10,605 nucleotides of DNA from positions 1 to 10,605 of the forward strand of contig CALHQU010000073.1 in the NCBI GenBank assembly GCA_938038145.1, given 5' to 3'. Position 1 is the stretch's first letter, and each line of letters begins with the position of its first letter. Shown in pieces: positions 1-7,631 of this stretch. The notes under the pieces were generated by a model, which was not told where the DNA came from, searched no databases, and saw nothing but the letters and a program-made list of their open reading frames with translations. This DNA comes from an uncultured Candidatus Saccharibacteria bacterium (GTDB lineage Bacteria; Patescibacteriota; Saccharimonadia; Saccharimonadales; Saccharimonadaceae). A program made the position numbers and the translations under genes.

Positions 1-1357
1 TGTTTGTGCCGTTGAACAAGACGATGCCTTCGCCCCATCCGGCTTCGGTCAAAGATTCCGCTAGGTAGCTTTGGGTAACAGCTGATTCCGTAAAGATGAT
101 CGCTTTTTCGGGCGCGCCGATTTCTCGAAGCTTCGCGAAACCTTGTTCCAGTGCGTGAACAAGCTTGACGGCTTTTTGGTTGACGGTGATCGAACGGGCA
201 AGTGCTGCGTATTCCCGAAGTTCGGCGACCTCGTCGAGGACTTCCGCTTGCTGACTACCATCGAGTACTTCGGTAGCAGCGACGCTTTCAACGGCTTCAC
301 GGATTTCTGTGGTGACATCTGGGTCGCTGATAAATCCACCAGCATCATTGCGTCGTCGCCCCGCGAGTGCTTCAGCTTCCAAGCGGCCCGCTGTCTTTTC
401 CAGAGTGCTTGCGACGGCGTAGGAGGATGACCCCAACCGCTTACGCAGGATCAGTGCCGAAAGGTGCCGTTGGGATTTTGCGAATGCCCACAGAAAGGGG
501 CGTTGAAGGTAAGCGTTGATCCGCTCGTATAGTTCCTGTTCTTCTTCACTGGGAGTAAACGCCACGGTGAGCGGCATGCGGGTAGTGAAGCGAATGTATT
601 TGTCTGTGTCTTTGCGGAGAGTCCGTTTGGCTAACTTGGCGACGCGCGCTGCGAGGTCATCATTGCCGACGCCGTCGGGGTCATCGATGTAGCGTGCGCG
701 GAACGCATCCAGTGAGTGGAAGTAATCCGGTGCGAAAATGCTTACTAAACCGTAGAGCTCTTCAAGTCGGTTTTGTAGTGGGGTGGCGGTGAGCATGACG
801 GTTTTGTCAGCGGCTCGGCACACACGGGCTACGTTAGTTGCGATCTTCGCCTGGCCGGTCCAAAAGGATCGGAGCCTGTGCGCTTCATCGCAAACAACCA
901 GGTCCCAGTGGCGGATCAGTTTGGAGCATTGGGAGTTTGCAAATTCGTAGGAGCAAATCACAATGGCGTTGTGGGCACCGGGTACAACAAACTGGTCGAT
1001 GTTCGTGCGGTCTAGAAGTATCGCCGGCAGAGCGAATTTTTCGTCGAGTTCTTGCTTCCACTGCTGGCGCAGCGACGAGGGGGCAATGATCAAAATGTTG
1101 CGTTGTTTTTGTGCCCAGTATTGGCTGATCACAATGCCCGCTTCAATGGTTTTGCCCAGGCCTACCTCGTCAGCCAAGATTACCCCGTCAAGGAAGGGCG
1201 TTTGCAGCGCGAACAGCGCAGCATCGACCTGGTGTGGTTTTGGTTCCACCCGGGCATCGAACAGCAATCCGGCGAGCTTGCCGACATGATCGGAGGCATA
1301 GCAACGGTCGAGCTCGTAGGCATAGAGCTTGGCCTGGTAGTCACTGAGTTGCTGCAC
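1..1357 (-). CDS. SNF2-family DEAD/DEAH helicase, C-terminal part beyond the window
   Basis: Reading leftward from a GTG at 1357 gives 452 open residues with no stop before the edge. Visible SNF2 motifs are DEVGLGKT (Walker A, residues 63-70), DEAH (157-160), LTAT followed by PLQNRLEELYGL (motif III region, 189-204), and the start of the second RecA-like domain (AIIFTE, about 419-424). Motifs V and VI would lie outside the window. An SF2 ATPase of this type translocates on duplex DNA rather than acting as a nuclease. I chose the GTG because a GAGGAAG ribosome binding site (1364-1370) precedes it by six bases and conserved sequence begins shortly after. It follows res by 33 bases, in the same reading frame as res, so it is very probably the third gene of the mod-res operon. 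SNF2 proteins accompany methyltransferases in other defence systems (DrmD in class 1 DISARM); a defence role here is inferred from context. A HepA/RapA-like role is the alternative. Confidence 0.9.
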   Translation of the reverse strand, partial: MQQLSDYQAKLYAYELDRCYASDHVGKLAGLLFDARVEPKPHQVDAALFALQTPFLDGVILADEVGLGKTIEAGIVISQYWAQKQRNILIIAPSSLRQQWKQELDEKFALPAILLDRTNIDQFVVPGAHNAIVICSYEFANSQCSKLIRHWDLVVCDEAHRLRSFWTGQAKIATNVARVCRAADKTVMLTATPLQNRLEELYGLVSIFAPDYFHSLDAFRARYIDDPDGVGNDDLAARVAKLAKRTLRKDTDKYIRFTTRMPLTVAFTPSEEEQELYERINAYLQRPFLWAFAKSQRHLSALILRKRLGSSSYAVASTLEKTAGRLEAEALAGRRRNDAGGFISDPDVTTEIREAVESVAATEVLDGSQQAEVLDEVAELREYAALARSITVNQKAVKLVHALEQGFAKLREIGAPEKAIIFTESAVTQSYLAESLTEAGWGEGIVLFNGTN

Positions 1358-1363
1358 TGGATA

Positions 1364-1370
1364 CTTCCTC
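1364..1370 (-). promoter_or_regulatory. Ribosome binding site of the SNF2 helicase
   Basis: GAGGAAG on the minus strand lies six bases before the GTG at 1357, inside the 33-base gap after the res stop. It decides the otherwise ambiguous start, because the reading frame is open back to the res stop codon and offers no ATG there. Confidence 0.6.
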
Positions 1371-1390
1371 GGGGCGGTTGGGGCGGGGAT

Positions 1391-4351
1391 TTAGAGGTCC
1401 CAGTTGTCGGGGGCACTCACGGAATAGCCAACACCGATCGCTTCGAAATGCTTAATTGCCGCGTTAATTTTCGCGTTTTCGGTGGGGCGTCGTTTGGTCG
1501 GGTCTTGGCTGGATTTGGTTTCCCTGACGAGGTAGAGATGCTCAATACCGTCTTCGACCTTAATGATCGCCCAGTCGGGGTTGTATTCACCGACGGGTGT
1601 TGGGATGCGGAACTTATCGGGCAGCTTCATAAACAACTTGATGTCTTCACGGGTGTCCAGATAGTGCGCGAAATGACGTTCAACAGCCGAGTCGAGTACG
1701 ACGTAGTCAAAGTCGGTTTTTTCCTTATTGGTCACGGCGTAAAGCTGGTCAATAAAGCGGTCTTTTTCCTCTAGCCCGTCGGCTTGGAGTTCGCGTAGCT
1801 CGTAAATGCTGCCGCCCACAGGTTCGTATTGGATTCCTTCAACAACCACCTGTGCTAGCTCGCTCTCGATACACGAGCTAGCCATGTTGATGAAGTCATG
1901 GGGGTTGCCCAGAAACTCAGCCAGGCGGCCGGATCCGATGAGGATGTCGATGATAGTTTTTCGTGTCAGACTGGTCGCGTCCTGCAGCTGGCTAATAATA
2001 TCCGGTAGGGGATAGGACTCCGTGAGTTGCTGATCGCGGGAACCAAACACGTTACCTCTGGGGCCGCCACGGGTGATCTCCAACCCTGTGCGCGTGACTT
2101 GGATGCGGATCGGGTCAATTCGCGGTGCGGATTTAATTCGGTTGACGCACGCGTTAAGCAGATCGGTTCGGTCAAGCTGCACCCTGTAGGTAGTGCGGGC
2201 GGTGATGGCTTCCCAGAACTCCTCGAATTCTTTGGTCGCATAGACCTGTTTGTTGAGTGTGCGCACGACGCGTTTGCGCTTCGGCTTAATCACCGAGTCA
2301 ACCTTGCAGCCTTCAACAATGTCGATCACCTGGTCTTCATAGGCCGCATAGTGTGTGGGCAGGCCAACCGTGAACCCCAACTGTTCAGGCACCCACGTAC
2401 CTAGCACTTCGCCGCCGGCGTTGATGTAGCCGCGACTGTGCAAGCTATTCCAGATCTCTTCCGACCCGAGTGTGCCAAGGTGGGTTTCTTTGCCATCTTT
2501 CAGCACTGGCAACGCCGCAAATTCGGTCTTCCGGACGTATCCGATAGCCACGCCCGCCTTCTTGTATTCGTTCTGCAGCGCAGCGGCGAAGGCATTGAAG
2601 GACTCATTAGCTACAACGGTCAACTGGGCGATCCCTGGGTCTTTGATCCGCTCCCCCTTCTGGTTGACGGGAAGGCGGAGCCCACGTCCGATAGTCTGTC
2701 GGCGTTCAGTTTCACTGGCCATGTCCCGCAGGGTGCAGATCTGGAACACGTTGGGGTTGTCCCATCCTTCGCGCAACGCGGAGTGGGAGAAGATAAAACG
2801 CACCGGCTCGTGCATATCGAGCAAACGGGCCTTATCGCGCATGATTAGCTCGTAAGCGTCATCATCGGCTTTGGTTTTGCCGCTAGAGTCTTTAAAAGTG
2901 ATTGGCGCGTTTTTGCCTTTGCCGCTCTTCATTTGGGCGAAGTATCCTGAACGCACGTCCACCGGGTCCGCTGGAAGGAACTGTTGTGCGTGCTGGTGTT
3001 TGGCCAGCTCCTCACGGTAAAGGTCGTCGAAGCATGTGGCGAAGGGGCCGTTCGCATCCAGGTTGTTCAGGCCATCCCCTAGGTAGGAAGCGACCTTGTC
3101 GATGAAGAACAGTGACAGCACTTTGATGCCCTGGGCGTAGACCATTGTTTCTTTGCGCAGGTGTTCACGGATGGTTTCGCGGATCATCTCCCGGAAAATC
3201 GCGTCTTGGTTCCCGCCTATTTCCTCGCCGACCGCCAAGATCCCGTAGTTAGTTAGTTCGATCTGCTCGGGCACCACACTAATTTCGCTGATACGCCAGT
3301 TGTTCTCATAGGAGGCGTTACCACCGGACAGGCGTTCTAGATCATCGCCTTGTTTCGCGACAACCGGCCTTTTTGCGTAGGAGCCGTCTTTCTTTTTGCA
3401 GATCAGCTCCAGCTTCGCTTTGAACGTCGGGTCGCGCCTCACTTCGAGGAGCTTCACGTAGGGCTTTGCGGCACTTCCAAGCTCCACTGCGTCGGACACG
3501 ACGATCTGCTTCACCAACCCCATGCGGTGGGCGTCGAGTGGATCCAAGCGGTAAACGACATTACGCGTGGTGCGGTGGGTTGCGGAGTACCGCAGCGTGC
3601 ATAGGGGATGGAGGTCCCAGACTGCCGATTGCGCCAGCAAGGATTCCATGTTTTGCGGCTCGTCCATAATCACGATGGGCCTTGTCGCACGCAGATAGTC
3701 AAGCGGTTTCAAGCCAGAGAGCTTGTCCCGATTTTGGTGGATAATACGAGTCTTTCTATCTCCACGGATCGAATCGATGGTCATGACTAGGAACTGCAGG
3801 CTGGTTGCGGTCGCGAAATCCCGCACATCTTCAGCCCGGTCACCCGAGTAGACGGAATAGTCCATGTTGATCTGCGGATACAGATGGCGAAAATGCTCTC
3901 GCATTAGCGAGATACTTGTTTTTACGCCCTCTCGAATCGCTACAGAGGGAACAAGAATGATGAATTTGTTAAAGCGGTATCGCGCAGCTAGCTCGAAAGC
4001 TGTTCGGAGATAGACATAGGTTTTGCCCGTGCCTGTCTCCATCTCGATGTCGAACTGCAAACCGTCAACCAAAGCATCAGCGACCTCAAGACCGTTGGAA
4101 TCCTGGACTCGTTGTAGATTTTCGAGAATTGTTGATTCATCAAGCACAAGGTTGTTGCCGTAGGCCCCAACCTCTTCAGCAATGTCTAAAACACCTTGAT
4201 CTAGGACGTCAGACGCCCCCGAGGGTGCCACGTCGTGGCGTAGGGAAGTACGCAGTTGATCGACATTCTGTGGCTGTCCGTCGAAGAGAGCAGTCACCGC
4301 CTCGATGGCACTGGCTTGGTAGGACTGATGCGGGTCAAACTGAAAACGCAT
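1391..4351 (-). CDS. res: Type III restriction-modification system, Res (helicase-endonuclease) subunit
   Basis: This 986-residue protein is the ATP-dependent cleavage subunit that works with Mod on unmethylated target sites. The SF2 helicase core shows METGTGKT (Walker A, residues 104-111), MDEPQN (motif II, about 229-234), YSATH (motif III, 255-259), REGWDNPN (motif V region, 527-534) and QTIGRGLR (motif VI, 552-559). Near the C-terminus a PD-(D/E)xK nuclease is visible as NPDW (924-927) and RETK (E944, K946). All catalytic motifs are present and the length is normal for Res, so the gene looks functional. The ATG at 4351 follows an AGGAGGG ribosome binding site by eight bases, and that site overlaps the mod stop, which suggests translational coupling. 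Cleavage is known in the family to require Mod; the target sequence cannot be read from the gene. Confidence 0.95.
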   Translation of the reverse strand: MRFQFDPHQSYQASAIEAVTALFDGQPQNVDQLRTSLRHDVAPSGASDVLDQGVLDIAEEVGAYGNNLVLDESTILENLQRVQDSNGLEVADALVDGLQFDIEMETGTGKTYVYLRTAFELAARYRFNKFIILVPSVAIREGVKTSISLMREHFRHLYPQINMDYSVYSGDRAEDVRDFATATSLQFLVMTIDSIRGDRKTRIIHQNRDKLSGLKPLDYLRATRPIVIMDEPQNMESLLAQSAVWDLHPLCTLRYSATHRTTRNVVYRLDPLDAHRMGLVKQIVVSDAVELGSAAKPYVKLLEVRRDPTFKAKLELICKKKDGSYAKRPVVAKQGDDLERLSGGNASYENNWRISEISVVPEQIELTNYGILAVGEEIGGNQDAIFREMIRETIREHLRKETMVYAQGIKVLSLFFIDKVASYLGDGLNNLDANGPFATCFDDLYREELAKHQHAQQFLPADPVDVRSGYFAQMKSGKGKNAPITFKDSSGKTKADDDAYELIMRDKARLLDMHEPVRFIFSHSALREGWDNPNVFQICTLRDMASETERRQTIGRGLRLPVNQKGERIKDPGIAQLTVVANESFNAFAAALQNEYKKAGVAIGYVRKTEFAALPVLKDGKETHLGTLGSEEIWNSLHSRGYINAGGEVLGTWVPEQLGFTVGLPTHYAAYEDQVIDIVEGCKVDSVIKPKRKRVVRTLNKQVYATKEFEEFWEAITARTTYRVQLDRTDLLNACVNRIKSAPRIDPIRIQVTRTGLEITRGGPRGNVFGSRDQQLTESYPLPDIISQLQDATSLTRKTIIDILIGSGRLAEFLGNPHDFINMASSCIESELAQVVVEGIQYEPVGGSIYELRELQADGLEEKDRFIDQLYAVTNKEKTDFDYVVLDSAVERHFAHYLDTREDIKLFMKLPDKFRIPTPVGEYNPDWAIIKVEDGIEHLYLVRETKSSQDPTKRRPTENAKINAAIKHFEAIGVGYSVSAPDNWDL

Positions 4352-4358
4352 GATGCAG

Positions 4359-4365
4359 CCCTCCT
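4359..4365 (-). promoter_or_regulatory. res ribosome binding site overlapping the mod stop codon
   Basis: AGGAGGG on the minus strand lies eight bases before the res ATG at 4351. It overlaps the mod TAG stop (4364-4366), so ribosomes finishing Mod are well placed to start Res. It is the best Shine-Dalgarno match in the window. Confidence 0.75.
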
Positions 4366-6229
4366 AGACCGTCCATAGGTCTACGTTGCGGGTGCGGCAT
4401 TCCTGGGCGAGGTTTGTCTTCAGCTCATCGTTGCCCTTGAACACATCTTCGAGCACGACCAAGCGCTCCGGCTCTTCGGCAACGAGCGCCCGCAGTTGGT
4501 CCAGTGTTGGGGTGGTGTGCTCGTCTAGATAGGCGAGCAGCAAGCCGTCGGCAACGCTATACGCACTAAGACCAGCGACATCGACTTCTTCGATCTTTTC
4601 GCTCAGCGAGAAACCTAGCTTCAGCAAAATTTCGGTGAGCAACGCCTCTGGTTGTGCACTGTCGTCGGCTGAGTCTTCGAGGGCGCTGAGTAGATCGACC
4701 AACTCCCCCTCGGATAGCCCGGATTCGGCCCGCCACTTGGCGAAATTGGTGTCAACGAGTTTGTAGGCACGGAAACCGACGTCCAAATCATCCGCACGAC
4801 CGTCCAGTTTTTCAGATTCTTTCGCGAGAATTTCCGCACCAGCTCGACGAATTCGCTCGCGAGTAATTTCGGAGATCGTCTTGAAGCCTGCCTTGTGGGC
4901 TTCTGATTTCTCGTCGGTGGGTTCGGGTAACTGCACTGAAATGCAGCGGCGATTCCCACCATCCTCAGCGTTCAAAGCCATGACAGCGTGTGCAGTGGTG
5001 CCGGACCCAGCAAAAAAATCTACAATTAAGTCGGAATCTCGAGAACCCAAGACCTTCGCGATATGCATTATCAAGGAGGTGGGCTTTGGGTAGTCAAACA
5101 ACGAAACCCCACCAAACAAATCCTTAATTTCAGAGCTGCCTGATTTGGAGAAATCGTCCAACCAAGTGTCAAATTTTTTACCGCTGGCACGCTCGTCGTC
5201 GTAAACTTTTTGATATGCAACCCACGAACCAGCAGGATCCTTTTTAAACTCCACATTGTCTGCATCAATCTCGGCCTGCATCCTGCTTGCCGACCATCGC
5301 CAGCGGCCTTCACGCCCATCGCCCAACATCGGGTAATGGTCAGCCCCCTCCGGATCGAAAATTGGGTAGTAGAGGTTTGGGCGATCTTCGCGCCTGGAAT
5401 TATCACCCCATTTTCGAAGCAAAGTTAAAGAATACTTTCTTCCATCACTATCAGTCATTGACGATGGGGCGCGGTCTATGGCTTGCAGGCCAGTCTTCAA
5501 AGAGCATTTGTTGCGTGCATAGACGATGACATACTCGTGCACGATTGCGACGTGCTGACTATCCTGCTTTCCGCCGCTACCACGACGGGGAAAAATTGCG
5601 ACCATATTTGACTCTCCGAAAACCTGGTCTAGTAGGGCCTTAAGGTTTCCGGATTCTGAATCACTTATACTCACCGCGATGGCACCACTGTCCGACAAGA
5701 GATTTTTTGCAAGCTTGAGTCGTGGGTACATCATGTTGAGCCAGTTGGAGTGGAAGCGTCCGGCGGACTCAGAATTAGTGGAGAGCTTGCCGGACTCGTC
5801 AGCCTGGCCAGTCATCTCAAGATAGGAGCCGATGGGGTCGGCGTAATTATCGGGATAGACAAAGTCTTTGCCGGTATTGTAGGGCGGGTCGATATAGATC
5901 ATCTTGACCTTGCCATAATACGCCTTGTGCAAAATCTTCAGTGTCGCCAGATTGTCGCCCTCGATAAACATATTGCCCGTCGTATCCCAATCGACGGAAT
6001 TCGCCCGGTCGGGGTGAAGTGTCTGGACAGTCTTCTCTTGGATGGTAGCGAAGACGTCGCTCTTACCCTTCCAGCTAAGCCCGTAGCGCTCACCCAAATC
6101 AACCGCCTCGCCCAGAGTCGCCTGGAGCTTCTGCCAGTCGATTTTGCCCTCGGTAACTACCTCGGGGAAGAGCTGCGCCAGCTTGTCAATCTGCCGCTGA
6201 TGTATATCGTCGTTATAGCCGCTCATCAT
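4364..6229 (-). CDS. mod: Type III restriction-modification system, Mod N6-adenine DNA methyltransferase
   Basis: This 621-residue protein is the modification and specificity subunit. The catalytic motif DPPY (residues 114-117, within IYIDPPYNTGK) comes before the S-adenosylmethionine motif FFAGSG (405-410). That order marks a beta-class N6-adenine methyltransferase, as in EcoP1I and EcoP15I Mod. The stretch between them (about 200-380) should hold the target recognition domain. The C-terminal 130 residues resemble the usual Mod tail used for dimer and Res contacts. Two ATGs are adjacent, at 6229 and 6226. Upstream there is only a weak AAAGAAAA element, so the exact start is uncertain by one residue. 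Mod and res are separated by 12 bases and form an operon with the downstream SNF2 helicase. The gene is GC-richer than the Fic and membrane genes next door, which may point to acquisition. Confidence 0.95.
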   Translation of the reverse strand: MMSGYNDDIHQRQIDKLAQLFPEVVTEGKIDWQKLQATLGEAVDLGERYGLSWKGKSDVFATIQEKTVQTLHPDRANSVDWDTTGNMFIEGDNLATLKILHKAYYGKVKMIYIDPPYNTGKDFVYPDNYADPIGSYLEMTGQADESGKLSTNSESAGRFHSNWLNMMYPRLKLAKNLLSDSGAIAVSISDSESGNLKALLDQVFGESNMVAIFPRRGSGGKQDSQHVAIVHEYVIVYARNKCSLKTGLQAIDRAPSSMTDSDGRKYSLTLLRKWGDNSRREDRPNLYYPIFDPEGADHYPMLGDGREGRWRWSASRMQAEIDADNVEFKKDPAGSWVAYQKVYDDERASGKKFDTWLDDFSKSGSSEIKDLFGGVSLFDYPKPTSLIMHIAKVLGSRDSDLIVDFFAGSGTTAHAVMALNAEDGGNRRCISVQLPEPTDEKSEAHKAGFKTISEITRERIRRAGAEILAKESEKLDGRADDLDVGFRAYKLVDTNFAKWRAESGLSEGELVDLLSALEDSADDSAQPEALLTEILLKLGFSLSEKIEEVDVAGLSAYSVADGLLLAYLDEHTTPTLDQLRALVAEEPERLVVLEDVFKGNDELKTNLAQECRTRNVDLWTV

Positions 6230-6251
6230 CGTTTTCTTTAGTCTTATTCAT
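6213..6251 (-). other. Possible leader mini-ORF overlapping the mod start
   Basis: An ATG at 6251 lies seven bases after the TATAAT at 6259-6264, the position expected for a leaderless start. It opens a 12-codon frame, MNKTKENDDERL, that ends with TAA at 6213-6215, after the mod ATG at 6229 in another frame. It could be a leader peptide coupling initiation at mod, or chance. No homology can be judged at this length. Confidence 0.25.
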
Positions 6252-6258
6252 ACCATAG

Positions 6259-6264
6259 ATTATA
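6259..6264 (-). promoter_or_regulatory. -10 box of the mod-res-helicase operon
   Basis: A perfect TATAAT preceded by TGT makes an extended -10 (TGnTATAAT). It sits 29 bases before the mod ATG and predicts a start site near 6252. No good -35 is visible, which is usual for extended -10 promoters. The loose inverted pair ACCATA (6252-6257) and TATGGT (6282-6287) flanks it. Confidence 0.55.
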
Positions 6265-6294
6265 ACAGTTTAGTGAGATCATATGGTCGGCGAA

Positions 6295-7176
6295 TTAGTC
6301 CATTTTATAGTCGCTACCGATCATCCAGGTGCCGCCCCTGCGAAAGGCCGGTATGGTCTGGCGAGCAGCTTTATTGGCAGCGATATTGCCAGCGACACCA
6401 TTCTGCCTTGCCCATTCGGAAAGCTTGACAATTTTTGGCGACGACAATAGTGCTACGCGCTCATGTAGAGACTCCATCAAGAGCAAGGCAAACAGCTCAA
6501 CAAACCCATCGCATTGATTAGTTCTCATATATTCATCAAATAATGGGTAGTAGTCAGTATGCTTACTCTTATTCTGAATGATGATTGGTGGGTACCCTAC
6601 TTGCGCCAGCTGGTGGTTGATAAGGACACGACCCATTCGCCCATTACCATCCAAGAAAGGGTGGATCGTCTCAAACTCTGCGTGAAAATGAGCAATTTTA
6701 TCCAGAAAGTATGAATCATCGTTATAATACGAAGTGACTAGCCCGGAAATAAGACCTGACACAAACGCCGGATTAGCCCCTAGGTGCGTACCGACACGCA
6801 CCCACTCATCACCGCACCTAAATCGTCCGGCAATGTCGTCACGGATACCGCTCATCAAGAGCGAATGTAAAGACAGCATAAGACCCACTGACATACGCTC
6901 GTTTGGGCTCTTCATCAGCTCGGTTGTCACTCGGGCGAGGTTCTTCGCCTCGTATATTTCTCTGATCTCATGATCCTTGATAATCTTGTCATGGATGATA
7001 ATCGCCTCCGTATCCTGCAAGGTTAAGGTCGAATTCTCGATGGCGTTTGAGTTATAGACCATGTCCGGCAGTTCACTCATGGCTATCTCACATAGGGCCT
7101 GCTCCTTACCTTTCGCCAACCGGGTATATTGCCGATGGAGTAACTCAACCTTGTCTTTTGTCACTTGATTTATCAT
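6295..7176 (-). CDS. Fic-domain protein AMP-transferase with N-terminal inhibitory motif
   Basis: This 293-residue protein carries the complete Fic active site HPFLDGNGRMGR (residues 172-183), matching HPFx(D/E)GNGRxxR. The catalytic His is H172. Fic enzymes usually transfer AMP from ATP to hydroxyl side chains of target proteins. SNAIEN (43-48) fits the (S/T)xxxE(G/N) inhibitory helix motif on the N-terminal side, so this is a self-inhibited class II Fic with E47 as the inhibitory residue. The last 40 or so residues (SEWARQNGV ... RRGGTWMIG) resemble a small helix-turn-helix of the excisionase or MerR kind, which suggests DNA binding. A GTG at 7194 would add six residues but lies upstream of the TATAAT at 7183-7188. 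The ATG at 7176 is exactly six bases after that box, so a leaderless transcript starting at this ATG is more likely. Targets are unknown. Confidence 0.93.
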   Translation of the reverse strand: MINQVTKDKVELLHRQYTRLAKGKEQALCEIAMSELPDMVYNSNAIENSTLTLQDTEAIIIHDKIIKDHEIREIYEAKNLARVTTELMKSPNERMSVGLMLSLHSLLMSGIRDDIAGRFRCGDEWVRVGTHLGANPAFVSGLISGLVTSYYNDDSYFLDKIAHFHAEFETIHPFLDGNGRMGRVLINHQLAQVGYPPIIIQNKSKHTDYYPLFDEYMRTNQCDGFVELFALLLMESLHERVALLSSPKIVKLSEWARQNGVAGNIAANKAARQTIPAFRRGGTWMIGSDYKMD

Positions 7177-7182
7177 AGGTTC

Positions 7183-7188
7183 ATTATA
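7183..7188 (-). promoter_or_regulatory. Extended -10 promoter for leaderless fic-like gene
   Basis: The minus strand reads TGC-TATAAT-GAACCT-ATG. Six bases separate the box from the ATG at 7176, so transcription should begin at or next to the start codon, leaving no room for a ribosome binding site. Confidence 0.65.
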
Positions 7189-7198
7189 GCACACTCTG

Positions 7199-7232
7199 CG
7201 TGAAAATAAGTATATATGTGCATCTTTTCACG
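7199..7232. promoter_or_regulatory. Inverted repeat in the fic promoter, possible operator
   Basis: CGTGAAAA (7199-7206) and TTTTCACG (7225-7232) form a perfect 8-bp dyad with an 18-base AT-rich spacer. It covers roughly -24 to -57 relative to the predicted fic start. The placement fits a repressor site, perhaps for the Fic protein's own C-terminal DNA-binding-like tail. It has no T-run after it, so a terminator is unlikely. Confidence 0.35.
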
Positions 7233-7293
7233 ATAAGTCGACCATAGAGATCTATTTAGTACATTAACCTGCGGTCTCATGTCGTCTGATTAG

Positions 7294-7342
7294 TCGTTAG
7301 CTCATAATTTCGGTTACTCCGTATCGCCGAGAAGGCTAACGA
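7294..7342. repeat. Inverted repeat at the end of the YggU-like gene
   Basis: TCGTTAGC (7294-7301) pairs perfectly with GCTAACGA (7335-7342). The second arm contains the stop codon of the YggU-like gene at 7336-7338. A short inner stem (TTCGG with CCGAGAA) could extend the structure. No U-tract follows on the minus strand, so an intrinsic terminator is not well supported; it may instead protect the transcript end. Confidence 0.3.
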
Positions 7343-7581
7343 AGTGAATCAGGGTTCTTATCTGCGATTTCAAACATCTTGTTTCTTGATACCGCACCAC
7401 GCACCAGCTTGACCCGAGATGGCGCCACGCCATAATACTTCGCTACCAGCTTGACCGCCGCCAGATTAGCCCGCCCTTCAATGGCCGGCGCCTTAGTGTA
7501 GACGACCAGCGAGCCATCATCATTCGCTACCACCTCTTCACGGTGACGAGAATTAGGCTTAAGAAAAACGAAAACTTTCAT
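7336..7581 (-). CDS. DUF167 / YggU family small protein
   Basis: This 81-residue protein matches the DUF167 (YggU) pattern. It begins with MKVFVFLKPNSR, has a central KAPAIEGRANLAAVKLVAKYYGV (the family's P-x-x-G-x-A-N core, given here in pieces: APAIEGRAN then AVKLVAKYYGV), then VKLVRGAVSRNKMFEI. The family's molecular role is unknown; the domain is small, cytosolic and widely conserved. The frame stays open upstream to a TTG at 7593, but the ATG at 7581 gives the normal family N-terminus. TATTATACT ends directly at that ATG, so the promoter overlaps the start and the transcript is likely leaderless or nearly so. It stands alone between the Fic gene and the membrane protein gene. Confidence 0.88.
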   Translation of the reverse strand: MKVFVFLKPNSRHREEVVANDDGSLVVYTKAPAIEGRANLAAVKLVAKYYGVAPSRVKLVRGAVSRNKMFEIADKNPDSLR

Positions 7582-7617
7582 AGTATAATACAATTCACTT
7601 GTTTCACGTCTCTCACG

Positions 7618-7627
7618 GTGATATCAC
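7618..7627. repeat. 10-bp perfect palindrome
   Basis: GTGATATCAC reads the same on both strands. It lies between the end of the membrane protein gene (7632) and the YggU-like start (7581), about 35 bases upstream of the latter. It could be a protein-binding site, but a 10-bp palindrome may occur by chance. Confidence 0.2.
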
Positions 7628-7631
7628 ATCA

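Noticed and set aside
1052..1774. A 240-codon plus-strand open frame across the helicase start and res end.
   Set aside because: It runs opposite to two genes with full motif sets, has no recognisable domain or ribosome binding site, and follows from the codon bias of the minus strand genes.
5750..6241. A 163-codon plus-strand open frame opposite the start of mod.
   Set aside because: It is antisense to the Mod N-terminus containing DPPY, and its translation shows no known family features.
7177..7194. GTG at 7194 as the Fic start.
   Set aside because: It lies upstream of the TATAAT that should drive the gene and would not be in the transcript; the extra six residues have no ribosome binding site.
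7294..7342. Intrinsic terminator after the YggU-like gene.
   Set aside because: The stem exists, but the loop is long and no run of U follows on the transcribed strand.
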